From Polyangiaceae bacterium (GTDB taxonomy: Bacteria > Myxococcota_A > Polyangia > Polyangiales > Polyangiaceae): a stretch of 64,000 nt of DNA. Shown here in pieces: positions 34,060-42,360 of this stretch; the stretch's first letter is position 1; each line of letters opens with the position of its first letter. The stretch spans positions 186,001 to 250,000 of the forward strand of contig JAHBVX010000002.1 of NCBI GenBank assembly GCA_019637295.1, written 5' to 3'. The notes under the pieces were generated by a model. The model was not told the origin of the DNA. It saw only the letters and a program-made list of their open reading frames with translations, and searched no databases. The position numbers were made by a program, and so were the translations under genes.

Positions 34060-34923
34060 TCAGCCGCGGGGCTCGCGCAGCTCGAGCTCGGCAAGGCGCG
34101 CTTCCGCCTCGAGGCGCGCTTGGCGGTCGGCTGCGGCTTCCTCGCGAGCGCGCGTTTCGCCCTCGCGAGCGCGCGTTTCGCCCTCGCGAGCGCGCGCTTC
34201 GGCCTCGCGAGCGCGAGCTTCGGCCTCGCGAGCGCGCGCTTCGGCCTCGCGAGCGCGAGCTTCGGCCTCGCGAGCGCGACCGGCTTCGCGCTGCGCGTGC
34301 TCGGCACGCGTGAGCCAGGGCTCGGCCCGATCGGGATCCGCGCTGATGGCTAGAGGGCGAGCGCCGACCCAGGCCTCGAGGGCCGGTGAGAAGACGGGAC
34401 CCGGGCCTGCGAACACGCGAGTGAACACACCTTCGCGTTGGAGCCACTGCTGCACCGCGTAGGGCCCGCCGTGGGTCGCCGGTCCGTACAGCTCCGGATC
34501 GAGCACCAGGAGTTCTTCGGCGCCACACGCGGCGTACCGCTCTTGGATGCGACCATAGTCCTTGTACGGGTGGCTTTGGCTGACGACCTCGATCGAGAGC
34601 TTGGGCGGAGCGTGACCGGGCTTCCACAGTCTCAGGCTGGTCAGCTCCTCGTCGGACGCGGGCCTGGGCGCGATCAAGGCGACGTCGGGATCGATGCCGA
34701 CCTTGGGGTGCTCCTGCACGAACCTCAGCGCCAGGTTGCGCGTGACGATGGCGTCGACGCCCGTCCGACCCACCCAGTGTTCGAGCAGTTCGACGAGCCG
34801 GCGCACCGCTAGATCATGCAGCCGTGACTCGGGCACGGGCCCCTCCGGCAGCACCCAGGACTGAAGCTCCGGATGAAGATCGTACCGCAGCGACACCTGC
34901 AGCGAAGACTGGGCCATGGGCAT
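34060..34923 (-). CDS. Uma2-family nuclease with heptad-repeat C-terminus
   Basis: Residues about 10-190 form a Uma2/DUF820 PD-(D/E)xK nuclease domain. KVGIDPDVALIAPRP and PPKLSIEVVSQSHPYKDYGR carry the Asp and Glu metal ligands, and YAACGAEELLVLDPE is the next family strand. The last 90 residues are six perfect or near-perfect AREAEAR/AREGETR heptads plus flanks, predicting a long charged coiled coil. Uma2 proteins are abundant in cyanobacteria and myxobacteria without firm cellular roles; the tail suggests oligomerisation. ATG at 34923 (a second Met at 34917 is possible). Confidence 0.8.
   Translation of the reverse strand: MPMAQSSLQVSLRYDLHPELQSWVLPEGPVPESRLHDLAVRRLVELLEHWVGRTGVDAIVTRNLALRFVQEHPKVGIDPDVALIAPRPASDEELTSLRLWKPGHAPPKLSIEVVSQSHPYKDYGRIQERYAACGAEELLVLDPELYGPATHGGPYAVQQWLQREGVFTRVFAGPGPVFSPALEAWVGARPLAISADPDRAEPWLTRAEHAQREAGRAREAEARAREAEARAREAEARAREAEARAREGETRAREGETRAREEAAADRQARLEAEARLAELELREPRG
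34141..34278. repeat. 21-bp in-frame tandem repeat in the Uma2 tail
   Basis: About 6.5 copies of a 21-base unit (plus strand CTCGCGAGCGCGCGTTTCG followed by two bases) encode the heptads. Two unit versions (TTTCGCC and CTTCGGC) are grouped, indicating growth by unequal crossing over. Confidence 0.9.
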
Positions 34924-35088
34924 CCAACTCTACCTCGCCTTCGGTGCAGCGGCAGTGCAGCGCTCGTGCTAGCGGGATTCAGCCGCAAACCGGCGCTGAC
35001 AGGGGTGGCCGCCATGGCGCGCTGGCGGCGGATGGCCAGGGGCGGTGGCGGGTGGGACACCGACTGTCGGTGGTGCAGCGCGTTGATC

Positions 35089-35130
35089 GGTGGACATCCA
35101 TCCCGCTCATCGCGAAGATGGCTCGGTGCG
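35089..35130. repeat. Orphan copy of the sigma factor start block
   Basis: Minus strand: GAGCCATCTTCGCGATGAG then CGGGATGGATGTCCACC, matching 33937-33978. From its ATG a 43-codon frame (MSTDQRAAPPTVG ...) keeps the Pro/Ala-rich character of the sigma N-terminus but stops at about 34967 without sigma regions. It looks like a decayed duplicate. Confidence 0.65.
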
Positions 35131-35153
35131 AAGCGTTGCACGGACGGCGCGCC

Positions 35154-36440
35154 GTGAAGCCTGAGACCTGGGTGATCGAGCGCCTGGTGCCGGGGGGAGA
35201 CGGCATGAGTCGGCTCGGCGATGGGCGAGTCGGGTTCGCGAGCGAGACCGCGCCCGGGGACCGCCTGCGAGTGCTCGAGGTGGAGGACCGACGGCAGTGG
35301 GTGCGCGCCACGAAGTGGGAGCTGCTCGAGGGCGGCCCACAGCGGGTGACGCCCGCTTGTCGCTACGCCACCGAGTGCGGCGGCTGCGACTTCATGCACC
35401 TGTCGGACGCGGGGCAGCTCGCGGCGAAGCGTGAGCTGCTCACGCAGGCCCTCACGCGTACGGGCAAGCTCGCGCCCTTGCCCGAGCCGATCGAGATCGA
35501 GCCCAGCCCGGCCCGGACGGGCTACCGCTCACGCCTGCGCGTGCACGTCGATCGCCGAGGGGAGGTGGGTCTCTACGCCAAGGCGTCGCACGCGCTGGTG
35601 CCGATCGAGCAGTGTCTGGTCTCGAGCGACGCGGTCAACGCCGGGCTCGCGCAGCTGCGCGGCGCGCTGCGCCAGCACACCGCGGCCGCCAGGCTCGTGG
35701 CCGAGGTGGAGATCCGCTCCTCCGCGCTCGCGCCGCAGCTCCTGTTCGCGCTCCGAGGCCACGCCGAAGTCGCGGGCAACAGCCAACCGCTCGGAGCTCT
35801 GCTCGCCGCGCTCGCGCCTCATCCCGCCGTGCTGGTTTCCGAGCACGGCGCGGCGGACGTCGTGCAGCACCACGCGCTCGGCGACGGCGTGACGCTGCAG
35901 ATCGAGCCGGCGGCGTTCGCGCAGGTGAACTGGGGCGTCAACCTGGCGCTGGTGGAGGCGCTGTGCGGCGGGGTGGAGGCGCGCGGCGCGCGGCGCTTCC
36001 TCGACCTGTATGCGGGCGCTGGCAACTTCACCTTGCCCCTGCTGGCGCGGGGTCTGTCGGGGATCGCGGTCGAGCTGGACGGCGCCGCCATCCGCTCGGC
36101 CCGCCGCGCCGCGACGGCGCAGGGGCTCGACCCCAAGGTGTTCCGCAGCGGCGACGTGCGCCGGGTGCTCCCGCGACTCGAGAAGAGGCTGCGCTTCGAG
36201 GTCGTGATCGTCGATCCGCCGCGGCGCGGCGCCGGTGAATTGCTGCACGAGATCTCGGCGCTCGGCGCGCGGGCGGTGGCCTACGTGGGCTGCGATCCGG
36301 TGACGCTTGCGCGCGACGTCGGGGCGCTGTGCCGTCAGGGCTACAGGCTCGAGTCCGTGCGCGGGTTCGACATGTTCCCCCACACGCATCATTTCGAGAC
36401 CTTGGCCTGGCTCGCGCGCGAGGCGGGCGGCGGGGCTTGA
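35154..36440 (+). CDS. TrmA/RlmD-type RNA 5-methyluridine methyltransferase
   Basis: The GTG at 35154 gives 428 residues starting VKPETWVIERLVPGGDGMSR, which is the family TRAM domain. The ATG at 35118 lies inside the duplicated sigma block and is less likely. CRYATECGGCDFMHL supplies three cysteines of the iron-sulfur site, FLDLYAGAGNFTLPL is SAM motif I, VDPPRRGAGE motif IV, and YVGCDPVTLARDV holds the catalytic Cys. Such enzymes methylate U in rRNA or tRNA; the exact site cannot be told. It is a stand-alone gene. Confidence 0.87.
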   Translation: MKPETWVIERLVPGGDGMSRLGDGRVGFASETAPGDRLRVLEVEDRRQWVRATKWELLEGGPQRVTPACRYATECGGCDFMHLSDAGQLAAKRELLTQALTRTGKLAPLPEPIEIEPSPARTGYRSRLRVHVDRRGEVGLYAKASHALVPIEQCLVSSDAVNAGLAQLRGALRQHTAAARLVAEVEIRSSALAPQLLFALRGHAEVAGNSQPLGALLAALAPHPAVLVSEHGAADVVQHHALGDGVTLQIEPAAFAQVNWGVNLALVEALCGGVEARGARRFLDLYAGAGNFTLPLLARGLSGIAVELDGAAIRSARRAATAQGLDPKVFRSGDVRRVLPRLEKRLRFEVVIVDPPRRGAGELLHEISALGARAVAYVGCDPVTLARDVGALCRQGYRLESVRGFDMFPHTHHFETLAWLAREAGGGA

Positions 36441-36471
36441 AGCGGTGGGCGCGCGGTGACACTCTCGGGGG

Positions 36472-37827
36472 ATGCGCATCACTTACTCATCCGTCCTTCG
36501 CACTCGGATCTTGGCGCTGCTCGCCGCCAGCAGCATGGCGTCCGTCGCGTGTGGCTCCGACGACGAGACCCAGGGCGGCACCGGCGGGACGGCGTCCGGC
36601 GGGGTCGGCGGCAGCGGGACCGGGGGCTCCGGCGGCGCCACCGGCGGCAGCGCGGGTGTAGGGGGCGGGACAGGGGGAGCCGCTGGTGTCGGCGGCGCGT
36701 CCGGCGGCGGCGGAGCGTCGGGCAGCGCGGGCTCGTCGGGCAGCGCGGGCTCGTCGGGCAGCGCGGGCAGCGCCGGCAGCGCCGGCAGCGCCGGCAGCGC
36801 GGGCACCGGCGGCCTCACCATCAACGGCACCGTGGACTGCAATGGCTGCACCCCGTGGGAGAGCTGCTGGCCGCTGGGCTCGGTGCCCGTGTCGGGCGGT
36901 TCGGAGCAGACCACCTGCCCCCAAGGTCACGAGGTCGCCACCGCGAGCTACCCGCACTGCAACGGCGGAGTGTGGTTCAGTGGGCCCAATCAGGTCGGCA
37001 ACAGCTGCTGCTATACGACCCAGACGTGCGTGGTTGGCCGACCGTTCTTGGTGCGCGGCGAGCTGCGGATGGCCGCGACGGTGGAGCGCGCCGACTGGTG
37101 TGCGCCCGTTGGCGCTGCGGCGTCGCTGGACCGAGCCGCGCGTGAGGCCATCGCTCAGGCCTGGCTGACGGACGCGCGCCTGGAGCACGCGTCGGTGGCC
37201 GCGTTCGCTCGACTGACCCTCGAGCTCTTGGCACACGGCGCTCCGGCGGACTTGGTGCAGGGCTCGCAGCTCGCATCGTTGGACGAGATCGAGCACGCCC
37301 GGGCGTGCTTCGCGCTGGCGTCACGCTTCGCTGGGCGTGCCCTCGGGCCTGCGGCGCTGAGCCTCGAGCACGCGCTCGATGCCTCGACCCTGGAGTCGCT
37401 CGTCGAGACGACCTTCGAAGAGGGGTGCGTGGGCGAGACCGTGGCGGCGCTGGTCGCCCAGGCGGCGCTCGAGCGCGCGACGGACGCTGAAGTGAGGGAG
37501 ACCTTGACGCGCATCGTGCGCGACGAGTCCACGCACGCGGAGCTGTCCTGGCGCATCGTGGCTTGGGCGCTGCGAGTAGGCGGCGCTCGGATGCGAGAGG
37601 TCGTCGAGCGCACGCTCGCGCGAGTGCTCCGCGCCGCCGAGGGCGCGCCCATCCCCGCGCCGGACGCCGAGCTCGCCACGCTGCACGCCTTCGGCCGTCT
37701 GTCCGAGCAGGAGCTTGGCTGGGTGCGGCGGGAGGCGCTGAGCGACGTCGTCGTGCCCTGCGTGCAGGTGTTGCTCGAGCCCCCCGCGTCCCGCGACGTG
37801 GTGGAGCCAGCCATCGCCACTGGGTGA
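36472..37827 (+). CDS. Ferritin-like-domain lipoprotein with Gly/Ser linker
   Basis: A signal peptide with lipobox ASVAC is followed by about 85 residues of Gly/Ser/Ala repeats (GSAGSSGSAGS units), a Cys-rich segment of about 75 residues (CNGCTPWESCWPLG, CCYTTQTC), and a four-helix ferritin-like domain at about 220-380. Di-iron ligands are visible as LEHASVAAFAR, DEIEHARACF, EEGCVGETVAAL and RDESTHAELSWR. The fold would bind iron or another metal pair outside the cytoplasm. A clear paralogue with the same GRPFLV entry and domain is encoded at 59413-60837. Confidence 0.78.
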   Translation: MRITYSSVLRTRILALLAASSMASVACGSDDETQGGTGGTASGGVGGSGTGGSGGATGGSAGVGGGTGGAAGVGGASGGGGASGSAGSSGSAGSSGSAGSAGSAGSAGSAGTGGLTINGTVDCNGCTPWESCWPLGSVPVSGGSEQTTCPQGHEVATASYPHCNGGVWFSGPNQVGNSCCYTTQTCVVGRPFLVRGELRMAATVERADWCAPVGAAASLDRAAREAIAQAWLTDARLEHASVAAFARLTLELLAHGAPADLVQGSQLASLDEIEHARACFALASRFAGRALGPAALSLEHALDASTLESLVETTFEEGCVGETVAALVAQAALERATDAEVRETLTRIVRDESTHAELSWRIVAWALRVGGARMREVVERTLARVLRAAEGAPIPAPDAELATLHAFGRLSEQELGWVRREALSDVVVPCVQVLLEPPASRDVVEPAIATG

Positions 37828-37888
37828 CAGCTCGCCAGGCTTTGGCCTATCCTCCCCGAAGGCGCGACGGGCGCGCCCGGAGTCAACC

Positions 37889-38344
37889 ATGAGCGATTCG
37901 ACGAAGCTGCCCACGACCCTTGGCGATCTGATGACCCGTGACGTGATCACGGGACGCGCGGACGAGCCCATCGAGGATCTCCGCATCGGTATGGAGCGCT
38001 ATCGGTTTCGTCACCTGCCCATCGTCGAGGATGGCAAGCTGATTGGCCTCGTCACGCGTTCGGATCTGCTCCACGCGTCGTCCACCTGGCTGTCGGACGC
38101 CGCTGCTGCGCGTGATGCGCTCATCGGCAAGCAACCCCTGGGCAAGATCATGCAGCGCGAGGTGATCACCATGCGGCCGGACGAGCCCCTGCTCGATGCA
38201 GCCAAGGTGATGTGGGAAGGTCAGCTCGGCTGCGTGCCCGTCACCGACGACGAGAACAACTTGCTGGGCATCGTCACCACGACGGACTTCCTCAAGCTCG
38301 CGGTGCAGCTGCTGGGCGGGAAGATCAAGGACCCGCCGACTTGA
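37889..38344 (+). CDS. Tandem CBS-domain protein
   Basis: The 151-residue product is two CBS domains: LGDLMTRDVITGRADEPIED with LPIVEDGKLIGLVTRSDLL, and IMQREVITMRPDEPLLDAAK with VPVTDDENNLLGIVTTTDFL. Paired CBS modules bind adenine nucleotides and act as energy or ligand sensors for partner proteins. No effector domain is present, and neighbours give no clue to the partner. Confidence 0.88.
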   Translation: MSDSTKLPTTLGDLMTRDVITGRADEPIEDLRIGMERYRFRHLPIVEDGKLIGLVTRSDLLHASSTWLSDAAAARDALIGKQPLGKIMQREVITMRPDEPLLDAAKVMWEGQLGCVPVTDDENNLLGIVTTTDFLKLAVQLLGGKIKDPPT

Positions 38345-38389
38345 CGAGGGTCAACTAGACGCTGCTGACCAAGACCCGACCAGGGCGGC

Positions 38390-39595
38390 TCAGCGGGGCA
38401 GCAGGACCGAGGTGCAGCCGAGCTCGATGCGCACCTCGCCCTTGGTGCCCTCGATCGCCGTGCAGCTCGCCGGACAAAGCGCGATCTCCGTCGGGCTGGT
38501 CGGGTCGTCGTAGTACCAGCCGCCCAGGGTCGGATCACACTGCGCCGGACCGCTGACTTTGTAGATCAGCGTGGGCGTGCCGGACGGTGGCGTAAACCAG
38601 ACGTTGACCTGGTTCGGGTTGAGGGTCTCCCCGGGCCCGGGCTTGGGCATCTTGAACGTGCAGCCCAGGGCCTGGCCCTGGATGGCCTCGATGGCTGCCA
38701 GGAACTCCGCGCCAGCGTTGTTCGGATCCACGATCAGCGCCTGTCCTGTGCCGCCGGACTGCGCGATGCTGTGCAGGCCCGAGACGTTGACGCCCGAGTT
38801 GTTGATTCCGATGACGAAGGTCGCCACCGAGGGGCTGCCGTTGAAGGCGCCCGCGGCGACCTGGGCGACGTTCTGCGTATTGCTGCTGCAGTCGTTGGGA
38901 TTGCCGTCCGTGGCCAAGACGATGATCACCTTGCGGTCCGGGTTCTGCGCGGCGTGCGCGCTCACGGCTTGAGCGGCGGCCTGCATCGCGGGCAGCGTGG
39001 GGGTGCCCCCTCCGGGCGAGGTGCCGTTGAGCGCAGCGGTGATCTTGCTCGCGACCGCCGGGAGCTGCTCGATGAACACGGCCGGCGGCAGGTAGTCGTT
39101 GACGCTGCAGCCCGAGTCGCCCGCGGGGACGCAGTAGGGTCCGAAGGGCATGCAGCCCGTGGGGCAGCTCGGCGGTACGCTGCCCAGGCAGTTGGCGCCG
39201 GACGCGGTGCCAGGCGGGAAGAACTGCAGCCCCATGCCGGTGCCGACCGAGCCCGGCGCGTTCACGAACGTGATGAACGCTTGCTTGGTCGCGTCCCACA
39301 AGGTCTGCCCGCCGGCTTGAGTCGACATGGAGCCCGAGCGATCGAACACGATGTACATGTCCAGCGGGATGCGCTCGCCGTTGTTGATGGACGTCGCGCA
39401 CGCCGCGTCCCCGAGGGGCGAGCCGTCGTTGCCGGCGCTGCCGTCGGGGACGATGATCCCGCCGCCGGTCCCGCTGCTCGCGCCGGACGCCGCCGAGCCG
39501 CCGCCGCCGCCGTTGCCGCCAGTGCCGCTGCTGCCACCGTCAGCGCTGCAGGCAGCGCCGAGAGCCAAGGGGAAGACCCACGCCAGGACCCGCAT
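38390..39595 (-). CDS. Lipoprotein with von Willebrand factor A domain
   Basis: ATG at 39595 (MRVLAWVFPLALGAAC) gives a good signal peptide and lipobox; a start at 39631 would add 12 residues. A Gly/Ser-rich spacer precedes a VWA domain with the metal-adhesion site DRSGSMS, a Thr-containing loop (GGGTPTLPAMQAA) and VIIVLATDGNPNDC. The C-terminal third holds an extra Cys-containing domain. Surface VWA proteins bind ligands in adhesion or motility; partner unknown. Confidence 0.82.
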   Translation of the reverse strand: MRVLAWVFPLALGAACSADGGSSGTGGNGGGGGSAASGASSGTGGGIIVPDGSAGNDGSPLGDAACATSINNGERIPLDMYIVFDRSGSMSTQAGGQTLWDATKQAFITFVNAPGSVGTGMGLQFFPPGTASGANCLGSVPPSCPTGCMPFGPYCVPAGDSGCSVNDYLPPAVFIEQLPAVASKITAALNGTSPGGGTPTLPAMQAAAQAVSAHAAQNPDRKVIIVLATDGNPNDCSSNTQNVAQVAAGAFNGSPSVATFVIGINNSGVNVSGLHSIAQSGGTGQALIVDPNNAGAEFLAAIEAIQGQALGCTFKMPKPGPGETLNPNQVNVWFTPPSGTPTLIYKVSGPAQCDPTLGGWYYDDPTSPTEIALCPASCTAIEGTKGEVRIELGCTSVLLPR

Positions 39596-39711
39596 GCGGT
39601 AGAGAGTGAGCCAAGCCGGCTTCGGTGTCAAAGCCAGCGGCGGGCATCGCCGGGGGATCGCCCCTGGGTTAGGGTCGCAGCGTGAGGGCGACGCCGATAG
39701 GAGGGTGCTGA

Positions 39712-41199
39712 GTGTCCACGTCGTACGCCGCCGCGGCCCGGCTCGTGCGCGTGCTCGTGCGCGCGTTCTTCCGTCGAATCGAGGTCGTGGGCAGCGACAA
39801 CGTCCCGCCGAGCGGGGGCGGGCTGCTCATCGCCTGGCACCCCAACGGCCTGATCGACCCCGCGCTCATCCTGTCCCGAATGCCGCGTCGCGTCGCGTTC
39901 GGCGCGCGCCACGGGCTGTTCCGCGTGCCCGTCGTCGGTGCGCTGCTGCGCGCGGTGGGCGCTGTCCCCATCTTCCGGGCGGCGGATGCGGCAGGCAGCG
40001 CCGAGGAGCGCAGGCGTCACAACCAGCTGAGCCTGGCGGCGCTGGCTCGCGCCATCTCGGACGGTGACTTCGCGGCGCTCTTCCCGGAGGGAGTGAGCCA
40101 CGACGCGCCGCACTTGATGGAGCTGCGGACAGGGGCTGCGCGCCTGTACTACGAGGCCCGTCGCGCTACGGCGCCGGGCAAGCCCCTGCCCGTGATCGTG
40201 CCGGTGGGCCTGCACTACGATGACAAGCGCGCGTTCCGATCCAGCGCGCTGGTGACCTTCGAAGCACCTCTCCGGCTCCCTGCTCACCTCGACGTCACGC
40301 CTGAGGCCGGCGAGTCAGACGACGTCGAGCGCGAGCGGGCGCGCCAGCTCACCGCCGAGATGGAGCGCGCGCTCACGGAGGTGATTCACGCCACCGAGAG
40401 CTGGGAGCTGCACCACCGCATGCATCGCGCGCGCAAGTTGGTGCGCGCCGAGCGCGGCCGTCGCGCCGGAAAACGCCTGGAGCGTCCGGACATGGTGGAG
40501 CGGGCGCTGGGGTTCGCGCGGGTGTGGGCGGGGTACTACCAGCGGCGACGGTCGCACCCGGACGAAGTCGCGACGCTCGAAGCAAGGCTCGCCAGCTACG
40601 ACGCGGATTTGCGCGCCCTCGCTCTCGAGGACCACGAGCTCGACGCCGATCCGCGCCTCGGCTCGCTGTGGCTCCCGGCGCTGCTGGCGCTGCAGGTGGT
40701 CACCGTCTACCTGCTGCTGCCTCCGATCCTGCTGGTTGGCTACCTGGTGAACGTCCCGGTGGCGCTCCTCTTGGTGGGGGTCTCGCGACTGGTGTCGAAC
40801 GCGTACAAAGACGAGGCGACGGTGAAGGTGCTGCTTGGCGCGCTGCTCTTCCCTGTGGTTTGGGTCGGCGCGGGCATCGTCGCGGCGCGGGCGCACATCG
40901 AGCTGCGCGCCTCGATCCCGGCCCTGCCCGACGTTCCCGTGCTCACCGGCGTGGTGTTCGCGCTCGTCGCCGCGCTCGGCGGCGCGGTGGCCCTGCGTTA
41001 CCTGCGGGTGGCCCGGGAGACGGCGCGCGCCGTACGCATCCGTCTGTTTCGGCCGTGGCGGAAGCGCGCGACGGCTCGGCTGCTCGCGGAGCGGGCGGCG
41101 CTGTACGAGGCGATCACGGGCCTCGCCGAGGGGCTCGAGCTCCCAGGGCAGGTCGGCGATGACGGGCGCGTGGTGCGGGGCGCAGGCCGCAGTGGGTAG
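39712..41199 (+). CDS. PlsC-type acyltransferase with membrane C-terminal half
   Basis: GTG at 39712 has a strong ribosome site (GGAGGG, six bases away). HPNGLID is the HX4D catalytic motif of glycerophosphate acyltransferases, and LFPEGVSHD corresponds to the EGxS acyl-acceptor motif. After residue 250 a charged helix leads to three or four membrane spans (ALLALQVVTVYLLLPPILLV and others), giving 495 residues, about double the size of PlsC. It may acylate a lysophospholipid. It is divergent from the VWA lipoprotein. Confidence 0.8.
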   Translation: MSTSYAAAARLVRVLVRAFFRRIEVVGSDNVPPSGGGLLIAWHPNGLIDPALILSRMPRRVAFGARHGLFRVPVVGALLRAVGAVPIFRAADAAGSAEERRRHNQLSLAALARAISDGDFAALFPEGVSHDAPHLMELRTGAARLYYEARRATAPGKPLPVIVPVGLHYDDKRAFRSSALVTFEAPLRLPAHLDVTPEAGESDDVERERARQLTAEMERALTEVIHATESWELHHRMHRARKLVRAERGRRAGKRLERPDMVERALGFARVWAGYYQRRRSHPDEVATLEARLASYDADLRALALEDHELDADPRLGSLWLPALLALQVVTVYLLLPPILLVGYLVNVPVALLLVGVSRLVSNAYKDEATVKVLLGALLFPVVWVGAGIVAARAHIELRASIPALPDVPVLTGVVFALVAALGGAVALRYLRVARETARAVRIRLFRPWRKRATARLLAERAALYEAITGLAEGLELPGQVGDDGRVVRGAGRSG

Positions 41200-41247
41200 G
41201 AGTGCTCGGCTAGCAACCGGAGGTTCATCGCTGTAGAGTGCCTTGTC

Positions 41248-42360
41248 ATGTGGGTTCGCTCCGGGCTCGTGCTGCTGACGGCGAGCGGGACGCTGGGGTG
41301 CACCGGCGAAGGCGCCTCGCCAGCGGGAGGTGTCGACGCGGGCGCGGACGGGTCGAGCGCGGACGCGAGCCTCGGGCCCCCGTTCGCCGTCACCGCCTTC
41401 GACCGAGCGCGCATCGGTAGCGATCCGAGTGGTCCGAACTTCCAGCGCGCCGCGGCTGCGGTCGACCTGGGTGCAGGTCCTTTCGAACGGGTCACGCTCA
41501 CGGTGCAGCTCGACACGACCTGTTATCCATTCGAGTCGTGGCAGGCCAATCCGCCCCCGGCAGGACAGAATTGGCCCGCGGACTGTGACGCCTTCGATCG
41601 CAATTTCGAGATCGTGCTCGACGAGCCCGCAGACGGCGCGCCCGGGCCGCCCGGCATCGAGCTGGAACGGGCCATCACGCCCTTCGGCGGTCCGATGACG
41701 CTCACCATCGACGTCACCGACGTGGCCAACGCCAAGCCCGGCGTGCGCGAGCTCGCGGTGCGCATCCCCACGTGGTCGGACGGCGCGGGGCAGGTGAGCG
41801 GCAGCAACGGGGGCTGGTTCGTCAGCGCGAGCTTCGACGTCGTGCCGGGCGGCGCGCCGCGCTCCGTGCTGGCGGTGGTGCCGCTCTTCTACGGCTCGCA
41901 AACGACCCACGAAGGTGTGGGGCCCCTCGCGTTCGAGCTCCCGGCGGGCACGACGAGCGCGCGCATCGACTATCGAGCTACCGGTCATGGCGGCGTGCTC
42001 GGGGGCAGCGGGTGCGTGGGCCCGGCCGAGGAGTTCTGCGTGCGCAACCACTCTTTGTTCGTGGACGACGTGCTGGCGGCCGACTTCGCGGCTTGGCGGG
42101 ACGACTGCGACGAGCTGTGCACGCTGACCCATCAGGGGCCGGTAGGCGGTGGGTTCGACTACTGCCTCGAGAACCCCTGCGGTGCGATCCAGAGCGTGCG
42201 TGCCTCTCGCGCGAACTGGTGTCCCGGCAGCGTCACGCCGCCGGCCGGCGTGACGGTCCCCGCGGCGAGCGGCTCACGCACCTTCCGCTGGAGCCTGTCC
42301 GACTTCGCTCAGGGCGGCAGCTGGCGCGTGTCGGCGGTGCTCGTGGCCTACGGAGGATGA
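41248..42360 (+). CDS. PNGase F-like lipoprotein
   Basis: Signal peptide with lipobox TLGC, then an acidic spacer and two beta-sandwich domains that match peptide-N-glycosidase F: FDRNFEIVLDEPADG and GIELERAITPFGGPMTLTID in the N-domain, FELPAGTTSARIDYRATGHG and RANWCPGSVTPPAGV in the C-domain. PNGase F enzymes release N-glycans from glycoproteins, and a lipid-anchored form in a predatory or scavenging bacterium could strip host or prey glycans. Catalytic Asp/Glu equivalents look present but cannot be confirmed by eye. It overlaps the kinase gene by 4 bp. Confidence 0.68.
   Translation: MWVRSGLVLLTASGTLGCTGEGASPAGGVDAGADGSSADASLGPPFAVTAFDRARIGSDPSGPNFQRAAAAVDLGAGPFERVTLTVQLDTTCYPFESWQANPPPAGQNWPADCDAFDRNFEIVLDEPADGAPGPPGIELERAITPFGGPMTLTIDVTDVANAKPGVRELAVRIPTWSDGAGQVSGSNGGWFVSASFDVVPGGAPRSVLAVVPLFYGSQTTHEGVGPLAFELPAGTTSARIDYRATGHGGVLGGSGCVGPAEEFCVRNHSLFVDDVLAADFAAWRDDCDELCTLTHQGPVGGGFDYCLENPCGAIQSVRASRANWCPGSVTPPAGVTVPAASGSRTFRWSLSDFAQGGSWRVSAVLVAYGG

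Noticed and set aside
34141-34278. Regular 21-bp repeats that could look like a CRISPR array
   Set aside because: Units are contiguous without spacers and are in frame with the Uma2 protein, encoding heptads.
40315-42132. Minus-strand frame of about 605 codons
   Set aside because: Antisense to the acyltransferase and PNGase F-like genes; composition is typical of GC-rich shadow frames.
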